Assembly: GCA_049603715.1 (NCBI GenBank)
Contig: JBMYSW010000004.1
Coordinates: 1-64,000, forward strand
Length of the DNA stretch: 64,000 bases
Source of the DNA: Pontibacterium sp049603715
Lineage (GTDB): Bacteria; Pseudomonadota; Gammaproteobacteria; Pseudomonadales; Balneatricaceae
Direction of reading: 5' to 3'
Positions within the stretch are counted from its first letter, which is position 1; each line of letters begins with the position of its first letter. A program made the translations under genes and the position numbers. Under the pieces are notes generated by a model. That model was not told the origin of the DNA and searched no databases. It saw only the letters and a program-made list of their open reading frames with translations. This document shows, one piece after another, positions 52,508 through 58,784 of this stretch.

Positions 52508-53231
52508 GGCCGCGTCTCGCTAACTTGATAACATGCTGAACAAACTTATGATCCCACTCCGCCTGAGTGAGCGTGCGGTTTTGTGTTAACCAGTAATTCG
52601 TAAACTCAAACAGCATGAGTTTCTTATCGTCTGGTTTGATGTGATCAGGGTTAAACCCAGCCATGCGTAAGCGATCCACAACCTCATCCGAAGGTCGCCA
52701 CTCTAACTGCATTGGGAAAGATACACGCGCCATAGATGTAGTAGATATATCGGAAGTAACGGAGGTATGCCCTTCCTCAAGGTGTTGCCTATGCCTTACC
52801 TTATCTACATCAAATAAGCTAACTTCTTGATTTTGTTGGGGATTGTATTGCCCTTGCTTTTGCCCACGTTGTTTGCCCTTCTCCTGCCCTTCCTCAGAAG
52901 GACGGACTAAATCTGTAGTAGCTAAAAGACACCGAAACACTAATGGATCGGTACGCTTTAGCTTATCTAGCTTGGAAATAAGGCCAGCATGCACAAGCTC
53001 ATCAACATAGCCGCGCAACTGCTTTAAGGTAGGGATAAACGCTGGAATTTTAGAACCCGGTCGGCGGTGAACCTCAAGATGCTCTTTAAACATCTGATAG
53101 CTCACTTTACGCTTACGGCCACAAATGCCGCTTGCATAGTCCATGTGAGGACGAATACACATCAAGTACAACACACGCGCCTCGTGCGTCAGGTACTCAT
53201 TCTTTAATGCTTCTAACTCGTGCTTATTCAT
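52404..53231 (-). CDS. O-like replication initiator with DnaT-like domain
   Basis: 275 residues from the ATG at 53231 with GGGGGT upstream. The N-terminal part (about 1-100) is a winged-helix DNA-binding domain (YQMFKEHLEVHRRPG, LKQLRGYVDELVHAGL). The middle (110-145) is Gln/Gly/Lys-rich. Residues 175-245 (EWRPSDEVVDRLRMAGFNPD, then WDHKFVQHVIKLA) resemble the DnaT DNA-binding domain. It would bind the phage origin, perhaps within this gene as in lambda O. Confidence 0.8.
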   Translation of the reverse strand: MNKHELEALKNEYLTHEARVLYLMCIRPHMDYASGICGRKRKVSYQMFKEHLEVHRRPGSKIPAFIPTLKQLRGYVDELVHAGLISKLDKLKRTDPLVFRCLLATTDLVRPSEEGQEKGKQRGQKQGQYNPQQNQEVSLFDVDKVRHRQHLEEGHTSVTSDISTTSMARVSFPMQLEWRPSDEVVDRLRMAGFNPDHIKPDDKKLMLFEFTNYWLTQNRTLTQAEWDHKFVQHVIKLARRGHEKPQSTRTPASSAFSEREGVARRLSDLDDDFTQ

Positions 53232-53301
53232 GCACACCCCCAGAACTTAGAGAACTGAGGGAACTCACAGTTATCTTGTGAGTGGTAACGCGCTTTGCCA
53301 T
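53224..53301 (-). CDS. 25-residue leader peptide coupled to the O-like gene
   Basis: MAKRVTTHK to GGVHE, 25 residues, with AAGGAG 10 nt before the ATG. Its stop overlaps the start of the O-like gene (ATGAATAA), so ribosomes could pass from one to the other. The frame is serine-rich because of three AGTTC-type direct repeats in the DNA. It may be a real leader peptide or a coincidental frame. Confidence 0.4.
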   Translation of the reverse strand: MAKRVTTHKITVSSLSSLSSGGVHE

Positions 53302-53324
53302 AATACAACTACTCCTTGAAAGAG

Positions 53325-53363
53325 AAGCCTAATGAGGTGCGTCCACACCAATGATTTAGGCTT
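53325..53363. repeat. Nested inverted repeat upstream of the O-like gene
   Basis: Outer arms AAGCCTAA and TTAGGCTT (8 bp, perfect) enclose an inner GGTG-CACC stem. No T run on the minus strand, so it is more likely an RNA structure or binding site than a terminator. Confidence 0.5.
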
Positions 53364-53405
53364 TTACTACTTGGGGTTGAGGGACAGTCCCGTTCCAAAA
53401 CGGCT

Positions 53406-53425
53406 CTCGTCTCGTCCAAGACGAG
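53406..53425. repeat. Inverted repeat CTCGTCT/AGACGAG
   Basis: Perfect 7-bp arms with a 6-nt loop in the untranslated stretch between tRNA-Arg and the O-like gene. Could be a nut-like or processing structure; no boxA is clear. Confidence 0.4.
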
Positions 53426-53492
53426 GGCCACCTTTCTGTTAATCTCCTGTTAACTCTGGTTAGCATCCCCAAAAGACACTAAACAGAATTAA

Positions 53493-53569
53493 TGGCGTGC
53501 CCGGTGGGACTCGAACCCACAACCTACGGTGTAGAAGACCGATGCTCTATCCAATTGAGCTACGGGCAC
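53493..53569 (-). tRNA. tRNA-Arg(UCU), phage-encoded
   Basis: A complete 77-nt cloverleaf on the minus strand: acceptor GTGCCCG/CGGGCAC, anticodon TCT, T-loop GTTCGAG, encoded CCA (plus-strand TGG at 53493-53495). It reads AGA and AGG codons. It lies within the early leftward operon, 9 nt beyond the stop of the gene at 53579, and would be processed from that transcript. Confidence 0.95.
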
Positions 53570-53578
53570 AGTAAGCCG

Positions 53579-53803
53579 CTAAAAGCGACTCAAAGCCGTC
53601 ATAACATGAGCTCGACGGCGTAATCTCTCTTGCTTGCCTTGGTGTGGCCTATATTTGCTAGTGCTATACAACACAACAGGCCAACCACCTCGGGGCGCTG
53701 GGCCCTTCACAAACGAGTGAGAAAAAGAAGACCCAGAAGGAAACGCCATTAAGCTATCAAGCGCTCCCAGTAAACCCGCAACCCGTATTCCTCTTAACTT
53801 CAT
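53579..53803 (-). CDS. Small basic phage protein
   Basis: 74 residues, strongly basic; PVVLYSTSKYRPHQGKQERL near residue 42 looks conserved, from memory, in hypothetical proteins of other prophages. The ATG overlaps the stop of the upstream gene (ATGA). It ends just before tRNA-Arg. Function unknown. Confidence 0.55.
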   Translation of the reverse strand: MKLRGIRVAGLLGALDSLMAFPSGSSFSHSFVKGPAPRGGWPVVLYSTSKYRPHQGKQERLRRRAHVMTALSRF

Positions 53804-54006
53804 GCAGGCACCACAGAAAACACAGGCTTACCGTCGTCCGTGCTACGGCTTACCTTATTGCACTCAATCAAACGACGAAGCGCTTGGTTAAGCTTTTCAG
53901 CGCTGGTCGAAGCCGCTAAACGAGAGGCAATCACCTCTGCAGTCAACGGCTTTCCTTCTTCATCCAACAAACTCAATACCGCTTGTTTCACATCTTGCAG
54001 TGTCAT
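53800..54006 (-). CDS. Small winged-helix-like protein
   Basis: 68 residues. It reads like a winged-helix domain: VKQAVLSLLDEEGKPLTAEV, then a recognition helix LNQALRRLIECNKVSRS and a beta hairpin. Possibly an early regulator. First gene after the tR1-like terminator. Confidence 0.65.
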   Translation of the reverse strand: MTLQDVKQAVLSLLDEEGKPLTAEVIASRLAASTSAEKLNQALRRLIECNKVSRSTDDGKPVFSVVPA

Positions 54007-54054
54007 TGCTTACTCCTTTGGTCATCGGCTTTGTTAAGCACACCGTAATGCACT

Positions 54055-54090
54055 TAAAAAAGCCCCCGCAGTGGGAACAGTCTGCGAGGG
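54055..54090 (-). terminator. Early terminator (tR1-like)
   Basis: Minus strand 9-bp stem (CCCTCGCAG with CTGCGGGGG, one G-T pair), 10-nt loop, then CTTTTTT. It lies after the cro and CopG-like genes, as tR1 lies after cro in lambda, and would need antitermination for replication genes to be fully expressed. Confidence 0.8.
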
Positions 54091-54117
54091 AATGGCATAC
54101 AGCCAGGGTGGAGGAAC

Positions 54118-54396
54118 CTAGTGCAATTGCGTATCAGTCATTTCAGGAAACTCAGGAAACACACCGCGTAAAAACTGAGAGGCATGAGAACTCACAGAAC
54201 TATTAGAACCCTCGTCATCAGAGAAGATGCTGCTTAGAGTGGTAAACGCAACTCGCTTTTCTTCAATAGCGGCTTGCGCCAAGTGGCGAAGATATTCAGA
54301 GGTAGAACCAAAGCCCTCGATCTTAGCGATTCGAGCAATTTGCTCGCGTTGCTCATGAGACAAATGAGTAGTAACTGCTTCCGTTTTTTTAGCCAT
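54118..54396 (-). CDS. Ribbon-helix-helix (CopG/Arc-like) regulator, cII position
   Basis: 92 residues. The first 45 residues (TEAVTTHLSHEQREQIARIA, then GFGSTSEYLRHLAQ) have the strand-helix-helix pattern of RHH DNA-binding proteins. The second half is acidic and serine-rich. It is the second gene after pR, where lambda has cII, but the fold differs from CII. Confidence 0.72.
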   Translation of the reverse strand: MAKKTEAVTTHLSHEQREQIARIAKIEGFGSTSEYLRHLAQAAIEEKRVAFTTLSSIFSDDEGSNSSVSSHASQFLRGVFPEFPEMTDTQLH

Positions 54397-54407
54397 GGTG
54401 TGATTTC

Positions 54408-54602
54408 CTATGCTGCTTTTTCGGGAGGTTGAAATTTGAGAGCGCCCTTAGTAATTCTCTCGAGCTGGTATGCGCGCTTTTCAGGAATTTCATCAGGCCA
54501 ACTAGAAACAGCTGGCTGACTTATAGGAAAACCAGCATCAGTCAAAGCTTTAGCTAACCGATACTGAGAGCCGAAATACTCTATAACTGTGCTTTTCTTC
54601 AT
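54408..54602 (-). CDS. cro: Cro-like repressor
   Basis: 64 residues. A helix-turn-helix is visible in YFGSQYRLAKALTDAG and ISQPAVSSWPDEIPEKRAYQ, the layout of short Cro/YdaS-type proteins. First gene of the leftward transcript from the promoter at 54663-54636, divergent from cI. It would compete with CI for the shared operators. Confidence 0.85.
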   Translation of the reverse strand: MKKSTVIEYFGSQYRLAKALTDAGFPISQPAVSSWPDEIPEKRAYQLERITKGALKFQPPEKAA

Positions 54603-54635
54603 TTTTCAATCTCGATATCTGTAATTGACTTAAAA

Positions 54636-54663
54636 ATAATAACTTAACTTATCACTAAGTCAA
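54636..54663 (-). promoter_or_regulatory. Leftward early promoter (pR-like) for cro
   Basis: Minus strand: -35 TTGACT (54663-54658), 16-bp spacer, -10 TATTAT (54641-54636); start near 54629, 27 nt before the cro ATG. The operator at 54639-54652 sits over the -10 and spacer, so bound repressor would block it. Confidence 0.75.
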
Positions 54664-54675
54664 TACTTAAAGTTA

Positions 54676-54703
54676 TTTTCAATTTTTGGCCAAGAAATAT
54701 AAG
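54676..54703 (+). promoter_or_regulatory. Maintenance promoter (pRM-like) for cI
   Basis: -35 TTTTCA (54676-54681), 16-bp spacer, -10 TATAAG (54698-54703); start about 54710. The leader would be only about 13 nt to the ATG, with no Shine-Dalgarno, so cI mRNA may be nearly leaderless as in lambda. Confidence 0.55.
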
Positions 54704-54722
54704 ATTTCTTATTGGTTTGTTA

Positions 54723-55379
54723 ATGGTGGTTGAGAACGTGTCTCTTGCTAATAGATTAAAGCTACGAATGAGTGAGCTGGGATTGTCGCAGCGCGAGGTC
54801 GCTGAGCGAACGGGGATGTCACAAGTAGCAATCCACAATCTGACATCAGGGAAATCTCTGGCCACACGAAAAATCACCGAACTAGCAACAACGCTCAATT
54901 GTTCGGCAGAATGGCTACAGCAAGGGGTAAGTCAATCTCAGCCAGCTCCTGAGAACTACACTAATATTCCATTTTTAGACGTAGAATTGGCAGCAGGTAA
55001 CGGCAAACATATAGACACAGAGCAAGTTGAAGAGTGGATACCCATTTCCACCGAATGGATTCTCGAGAACAGGTTTAGCAAACATGCGTTAGCTGCTGTA
55101 ACGGTAAAAGGCGATTCTATGGTGCCACGACTCCAAGACGGCGACGCTATTTTGGTAAATACCGAAGACAGAACTCCAACATCCGGCAACATCTATGCTA
55201 TAGCTGTGGATAGTGAGCTTCGAGTAAAACGACTCATTAAACGCATGGATGGGGCTTGGATCATTAGTTCAGACAACAAGTCGAATCCGGCATATCAGGA
55301 TGAGGTAATATCTCATCACAACTTTGAGCAGCTTAGAATTATAGGTAGGGCAGTCAAAGTGATAATGGGAAGCTTGTAA
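54723..55379 (+). CDS. cI: CI-like prophage repressor (LexA/S24 type)
   Basis: 218 residues from the ATG at 54723 (a TTG at 54717 is also possible). N-terminal HTH (LGLSQREVAERTGMSQVAIH, about 19-38). Ala91-Gly92 cleavage site within VELAAGNG. Self-cleavage dyad Ser132 (GDSMVP) and Lys169 (RVKRL). The complete set means RecA-stimulated self-cleavage and SOS induction should work. It maintains lysogeny by binding the palindromes on both sides of the immunity region. Confidence 0.93.
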   Translation: MVVENVSLANRLKLRMSELGLSQREVAERTGMSQVAIHNLTSGKSLATRKITELATTLNCSAEWLQQGVSQSQPAPENYTNIPFLDVELAAGNGKHIDTEQVEEWIPISTEWILENRFSKHALAAVTVKGDSMVPRLQDGDAILVNTEDRTPTSGNIYAIAVDSELRVKRLIKRMDGAWIISSDNKSNPAYQDEVISHHNFEQLRIIGRAVKVIMGSL

Positions 55380-55458
55380 TCTACTTTAGTGTTATAAAAA
55401 AACGTAACCAAAGATGTAATAAGTCATTGAAACGCATAAATTTAGGGAGAGAATAGTT

Positions 55459-56163
55459 ATGCTGCGACCACTTCAATTTGCAATAGCCGCTTTATTACTT
55501 TGCTTTTCAGTAGCAATACTGACTGGTGTACTAATTTACGCAACGGATCCAACAACAAACCACTTAGTCGCCAGCAAGCAAGCTGAACTGGACGCACAAA
55601 AACTAAAGTACGATATCGATCGGCTTAGCGACTGGAAGTGGAACCACCTTGCAGATATTGATAGCAACGAAGACGCTTATCCATTTGTAATGCTGCGTTA
55701 TGGCTACAAGTTCATCGCAGAAGAAGATAACGAAAAGTTCATTATTGGTTGGTTTGCAGAACTTGCTAATACATCACCAAATTACACATATCCAATCACC
55801 ATCAACTACACACTAACTGATATCGATGGGTTTTCTATCGCCAGCAGCTCTTCAACAGAGATGTTCGGCCACGAAAGCTCCGGTGGCATTCGTGGCCAGA
55901 TAGCGGTCACCAAAAGCCAACTTTCCCGAGTTGCAAAAAGCACATGGACTGTGGATGCGCCATCATTAGACTGGCGCATCAACGAGGAGCGAACTATCGG
56001 CACTCGCTTTGAGCGACTTTCAGAAATGGTTAAAAATGGCAAACTAGCTAATTGGATATACAACAAGTCCGAGACATTTGATGACAAACCGCAAAGCTCA
56101 ATACCTTTAAAGTGGCTCGCTATCAGAGATGCTGTGGAATTCTTGACTTTGGAGTCTCAGTAA
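55459..56163 (+). CDS. Membrane-anchored protein in the rexA position
   Basis: 234 residues. N-terminal signal-anchor (LQFAIAALLLCFSVAILTGV, residues 5-24), then a soluble, likely periplasmic domain with a beta-sandwich look (NYTYPITINYTLTDIDGFSI). AGGGAGAG lies just before the ATG. It sits directly behind cI in the same direction, so it may be expressed from the lysogen. No family recognised; a superinfection-exclusion or conversion role is possible but unproven. Confidence 0.7.
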   Translation: MLRPLQFAIAALLLCFSVAILTGVLIYATDPTTNHLVASKQAELDAQKLKYDIDRLSDWKWNHLADIDSNEDAYPFVMLRYGYKFIAEEDNEKFIIGWFAELANTSPNYTYPITINYTLTDIDGFSIASSSSTEMFGHESSGGIRGQIAVTKSQLSRVAKSTWTVDAPSLDWRINEERTIGTRFERLSEMVKNGKLANWIYNKSETFDDKPQSSIPLKWLAIRDAVEFLTLESQ

Positions 56164-56246
56164 TTGGTATTGCCTCAAATGGTGTATCCCAAAAACAAAA
56201 ATCACCCAAAAGCAAATAAGAGCAATCAACCAAAAGGAAGCTAACA

Positions 56247-56423
56247 ATGAAGAAATTACTGTCTGCACTTCTAGTATCACTCGCTGTTTCGGGGGTTGCC
56301 ACCACAGCAACAGCAGTAACTACACAACAAATAGAAGCGCCAACTATAAACAAGTGCCAATGGATTAACGGCTACTATAGAAAAGATGGTACCTACGTAA
56401 AGGGCCACTATCGCGGCTGCTAA
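56247..56423 (+). CDS. Small exported protein with YYRKDGTYV motif
   Basis: 58 residues. Signal peptide (MKKLLSALLVSLAVSGVATT, cleavage near residue 20-23), then a short mature part with CQWINGYYRKDGTYVKGHYR, a motif seen in small secreted bacterial proteins. AAGGAAG lies 7 nt before the ATG. Second gene of the block behind cI. Confidence 0.65.
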   Translation: MKKLLSALLVSLAVSGVATTATAVTTQQIEAPTINKCQWINGYYRKDGTYVKGHYRGC

Positions 56424-56428
56424 TCGCC

Positions 56429-56587
56429 ATGAGCAAAATCAAAGCAATAGCAGGAGTGGCGGTGGTTGCAGCCTTGTTTGGCCTAGGGATTCCGGTGCAT
56501 GTAGACTGTAATCCACGCTACCTAGAAACCAACGCGACGATCCACTTCTTATCTAGCATCTTTGGTTACGACCCCTGCTTAGACTAA
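56429..56587 (+). CDS. Small exported or membrane protein
   Basis: 52 residues: hydrophobic N-terminal segment (IAGVAVVAALFGLGI), then a short part with two cysteines (VDCNPRYL and YDPCLD) that could pair in the periplasm. It follows the preceding gene after 5 nt and is ended by a terminator. Confidence 0.55.
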   Translation: MSKIKAIAGVAVVAALFGLGIPVHVDCNPRYLETNATIHFLSSIFGYDPCLD

Positions 56588-56603
56588 GCCTTCTCAATAC
56601 CTG

Positions 56604-56630
56604 AAAGCCCGCCATGTGCGGGTTTTTTTT
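56604..56630 (+). terminator. Terminator after the rex-position genes
   Basis: CCCGC-CATGT-GCGGG followed by eight Ts. It isolates the cI block from the rightward early promoter. Confidence 0.92.
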
Positions 56631-56670
56631 CGTCTACCAAATAGCGCATTACATAAGGCTAAATAAAAAT

Positions 56671-56712
56671 ATAAGTTTACTTATTGACTAGATATATAAG
56701 TTAACTTATATT
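56671..56712 (+). promoter_or_regulatory. oL/pL-like operator and rightward early promoter
   Basis: -35 TTGACT (56684-56689), a 17-bp spacer and -10 TATATT (56707-56712). Two operator palindromes: ATAAGTTTACTTAT (56671-56684), upstream of and touching the -35, and ATAAGTTAACTTAT (56696-56709), the core of the perfect 18-bp palindrome ATATAAGTTAACTTATAT (56694-56711), between -35 and -10. CI bound here would shut off csrA and the recombination genes. Confidence 0.85.
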
Positions 56713-56760
56713 TATTGAACAATTTGAGCAGATAAAACCAAACAAACAAGGAGTATCAAC

Positions 56761-56961
56761 ATGCTAATTCTTACACGACGCATCGGTGAAACCATTGTAA
56801 TTGGCGATAACCAAGCCTCAGTGAAGGTGCTTGGCGTCAAAGGTAACCAAGTGCGCATTGGTGTCGATGCGGATAAGAACGTTGCCGTTCACCGTGAAGA
56901 AATCTTTTTGCGCATTAAAGAAGAGCAAAAGCAAACGCTCAAGGCGGTGAGCAATGGTTAA
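56761..56961 (+). CDS. csrA: CsrA/RsmA-family RNA-binding regulator
   Basis: 66 residues, full length. The family sequence is clear: MLILTRRIGETIVIGD, VKVLGVKGNQVRIGVDA and VAVHREEIFLRI, including the RNA-binding ends (Leu4/Arg6 and Arg44). CsrA dimers bind GGA motifs in mRNA leaders and control carbon flow, motility and biofilm. GGAG lies 8 nt before the ATG. First gene after the CI-controlled promoter, so it should be made on induction. It may redirect host mRNAs or control phage mRNAs. Confidence 0.95.
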   Translation: MLILTRRIGETIVIGDNQASVKVLGVKGNQVRIGVDADKNVAVHREEIFLRIKEEQKQTLKAVSNG

Positions 56962-57388
56962 GCTTTTTTCTGGCGAATTAATGGAAGACACCGTGTTGGA
57001 TATTGCGAACAAGGTGTTTAAGCAAGAGCGTGTTTGGTCAAAAGAAACGGGCCCAGTCAGCACGCTGAGCTGCCAAGAGTTCATCATGGATATCGACAAC
57101 GAGGCTGTAAAAGTCTTGCTTATGAATGACAAAGGCTTTGCCGATGATGAACAGCGCGAAGCAGACAGTCTTAAGCTAGACAAGGCGCAGCATCCAGCCG
57201 ATGTGCTTACTCAGGCATACATGGCAGCCAGCGAAAGCATTGTCTACGGCAAAGGCATAAAGCGCTTTGAAGTGCTTCACCGCATGCTCACCAAGGCGGC
57301 GATTGTGTATTACTGCGCCATTCACTGCCAAGCCATTGCCGACCAAATGCTATATGAGTCGGTCGATCCAATGACAAAGATCGCTTAG
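56954..57388 (+). CDS. Hypothetical early protein
   Basis: 144 residues, soluble, mostly helical, with two cysteines near YYCAIHCQ. It overlaps the csrA stop by 8 bases. No family recognised. Its position right after csrA, at the start of the pL-like operon, is where lambda has N, but N-like basic features are absent. Confidence 0.65.
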   Translation: MVKLFSGELMEDTVLDIANKVFKQERVWSKETGPVSTLSCQEFIMDIDNEAVKVLLMNDKGFADDEQREADSLKLDKAQHPADVLTQAYMAASESIVYGKGIKRFEVLHRMLTKAAIVYYCAIHCQAIADQMLYESVDPMTKIA

Positions 57389-57390
57389 CT

Positions 57391-57618
57391 ATGCGTCAAG
57401 TCTGCAAAGTAATTAAAGACGTTGCCGTGGTCGATGGACACCACTTTAAAGTGGGCGCTCATGGTTTTGTTTACAGACGCGACAGTGCTGGCCAGTGGAT
57501 TCGTAGCACTAAAAAAATCAAATCAATTCACGCCGCTCTACGCGAAACACTTGGCTCAACTCATAGCGAGCAGGTAGCGCAAGAGATACGTGAATTTATT
57601 CAAAACACTAATGTCTAG
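57391..57618 (+). CDS. Hypothetical small basic protein
   Basis: 75 residues, basic N-terminal half (HFKVGAHGFVYRRDSAGQW), helical C-terminal half. Two nt after the upstream stop. No family recognised. Confidence 0.6.
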   Translation: MRQVCKVIKDVAVVDGHHFKVGAHGFVYRRDSAGQWIRSTKKIKSIHAALRETLGSTHSEQVAQEIREFIQNTNV

Positions 57619-57628
57619 GAGAGCTGTT

Positions 57629-58003
57629 TTGAAACGGGACAACAGAATGGAAGCGATCAGTATTGACGACCTTTGCAAGCTGATCGGGCCAAAACTCAAG
57701 CTCAAGTTTTCCGAAATTGGCAAGCAGCGCAAGCAACTAAAGCGCGAAACACTGCGCAAGCTTGCAGAGGTTTCGGTTGCAGCAAACGAGGTACCAAGCA
57801 TTTGGTGGCTGCTGGACACAGCCCCAGTGCTAGAGCACGCCTTTCATGAACTCGTGGACCTGCAAATCATGCTGGATATGGATGCAGGCCTTATGTTCAG
57901 CAAGAAGTACGACATTCGTGAAAACAACGCGACACCACAACAAGTCGTAGACCTGCTTAACGAGCTCGAAGAGCTCAAGAGCATCATTAAGCAAGCAGCT
58001 TAG
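57629..58003 (+). CDS. Hypothetical early protein, start uncertain
   Basis: 124 residues if the TTG at 57629 is used, which has AGGAG 7 nt upstream; ATGs at 57611 and 57647 are alternatives. A soluble helical protein with no motif recognised. It precedes the Bet-like gene by 10 nt. Confidence 0.6.
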   Translation: MKRDNRMEAISIDDLCKLIGPKLKLKFSEIGKQRKQLKRETLRKLAEVSVAANEVPSIWWLLDTAPVLEHAFHELVDLQIMLDMDAGLMFSKKYDIRENNATPQQVVDLLNELEELKSIIKQAA

Positions 58004-58013
58004 GGGGGACAAC

Positions 58014-58784
58014 ATGGGACAGTTATCACAACCAAACGCGTCGCCAATCGAAGTTATGGCTTCTCGTCTTAGCGTTAAGCAAGAAGAAATGCAAAGCATT
58101 GTTATGAACACGCTAATGAAAGCGAAGCCAGGCGGCCAACAGCCAAGCCATGAAGAATTTGTAACCTTCTTGGTGATTGCCAACGAGTACGGCTTAAACC
58201 CGCTTAGCAAAGAGATTTACGCCTTTGCTAACCGTGGCGCAATTCAGCCTATCGTGTCGATTGATGGTTGGTTACGCATCATTAACCAACACCCTCAGTT
58301 TGACGGCATGGAGTTCGAAGACACGCTTGATGCCAATGGTAACTTGTCGGCTATTACCTGCCGTATTTACCGCAAAGACCGTACTCGACAAACAGAGGTC
58401 ACCGAATACTTAGACGAGTGTAAAGGCACCTCTGATCCTTGGAAGAAGTGGCCAGCACGCATGCTTCGCCATAAAGCGGCTATCCAGTGCGCACGTTACG
58501 CGTTTGGTTTGTCGGGCATTGTTGACCCAGATGAGGCAGAACGCATCAAAGACGTTACATCGCAAGGCTCAGACACCACAGTCGAGACAACGCAAGCGGC
58601 AGCATCCACAGTCGAGCCGCTATTGCCGCTCTATTCTGACGACGCCTTTCAAGACAACTTGCCCAAGTGGAAAGAAATGATCGAAGAAGGCAAAAGCTCA
58701 CCCGAGCACATTATTACCATGGTTGGCTCACGCGCCAGACTCAGCCCACCGCAAATTAAAGCAATTAAGGAGCTAGCGGCATGA
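58014..58784 (+). CDS. bet: Bet/RecT-type single-strand annealing protein
   Basis: 256 residues. The Red-beta family core is present: FVTFLVIANEYGLNPLSKEI, FANRGAIQPIVSIDGWLRII, then KKWPARMLRHKAAIQCARYA. It coats single-stranded DNA and anneals it, working with the exonuclease encoded immediately downstream (four-base overlap). Confidence 0.93.
   Translation: MGQLSQPNASPIEVMASRLSVKQEEMQSIVMNTLMKAKPGGQQPSHEEFVTFLVIANEYGLNPLSKEIYAFANRGAIQPIVSIDGWLRIINQHPQFDGMEFEDTLDANGNLSAITCRIYRKDRTRQTEVTEYLDECKGTSDPWKKWPARMLRHKAAIQCARYAFGLSGIVDPDEAERIKDVTSQGSDTTVETTQAAASTVEPLLPLYSDDAFQDNLPKWKEMIEEGKSSPEHIITMVGSRARLSPPQIKAIKELAA

Larger units (their letters stand above)
54625..54712. promoter_or_regulatory. 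oR-like operator region between cI and cro
   Basis: Contains ATAACTTAACTTAT (54639-54652, one mismatch from the palindrome ATAAGTTAACTTAT) and ATAAGATTTCTTAT (54699-54712). A related site, TAAG-N6-CTTA (54656-54669), lies between, along with the inverted repeat TTGACTTA/TAAGTCAA (54625-54632 and 54656-54663). The same ATAAG-N4-CTTAT element occurs twice before csrA. The site at 54699 covers the -10 of the cI promoter, which would allow feedback. Confidence 0.75.
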
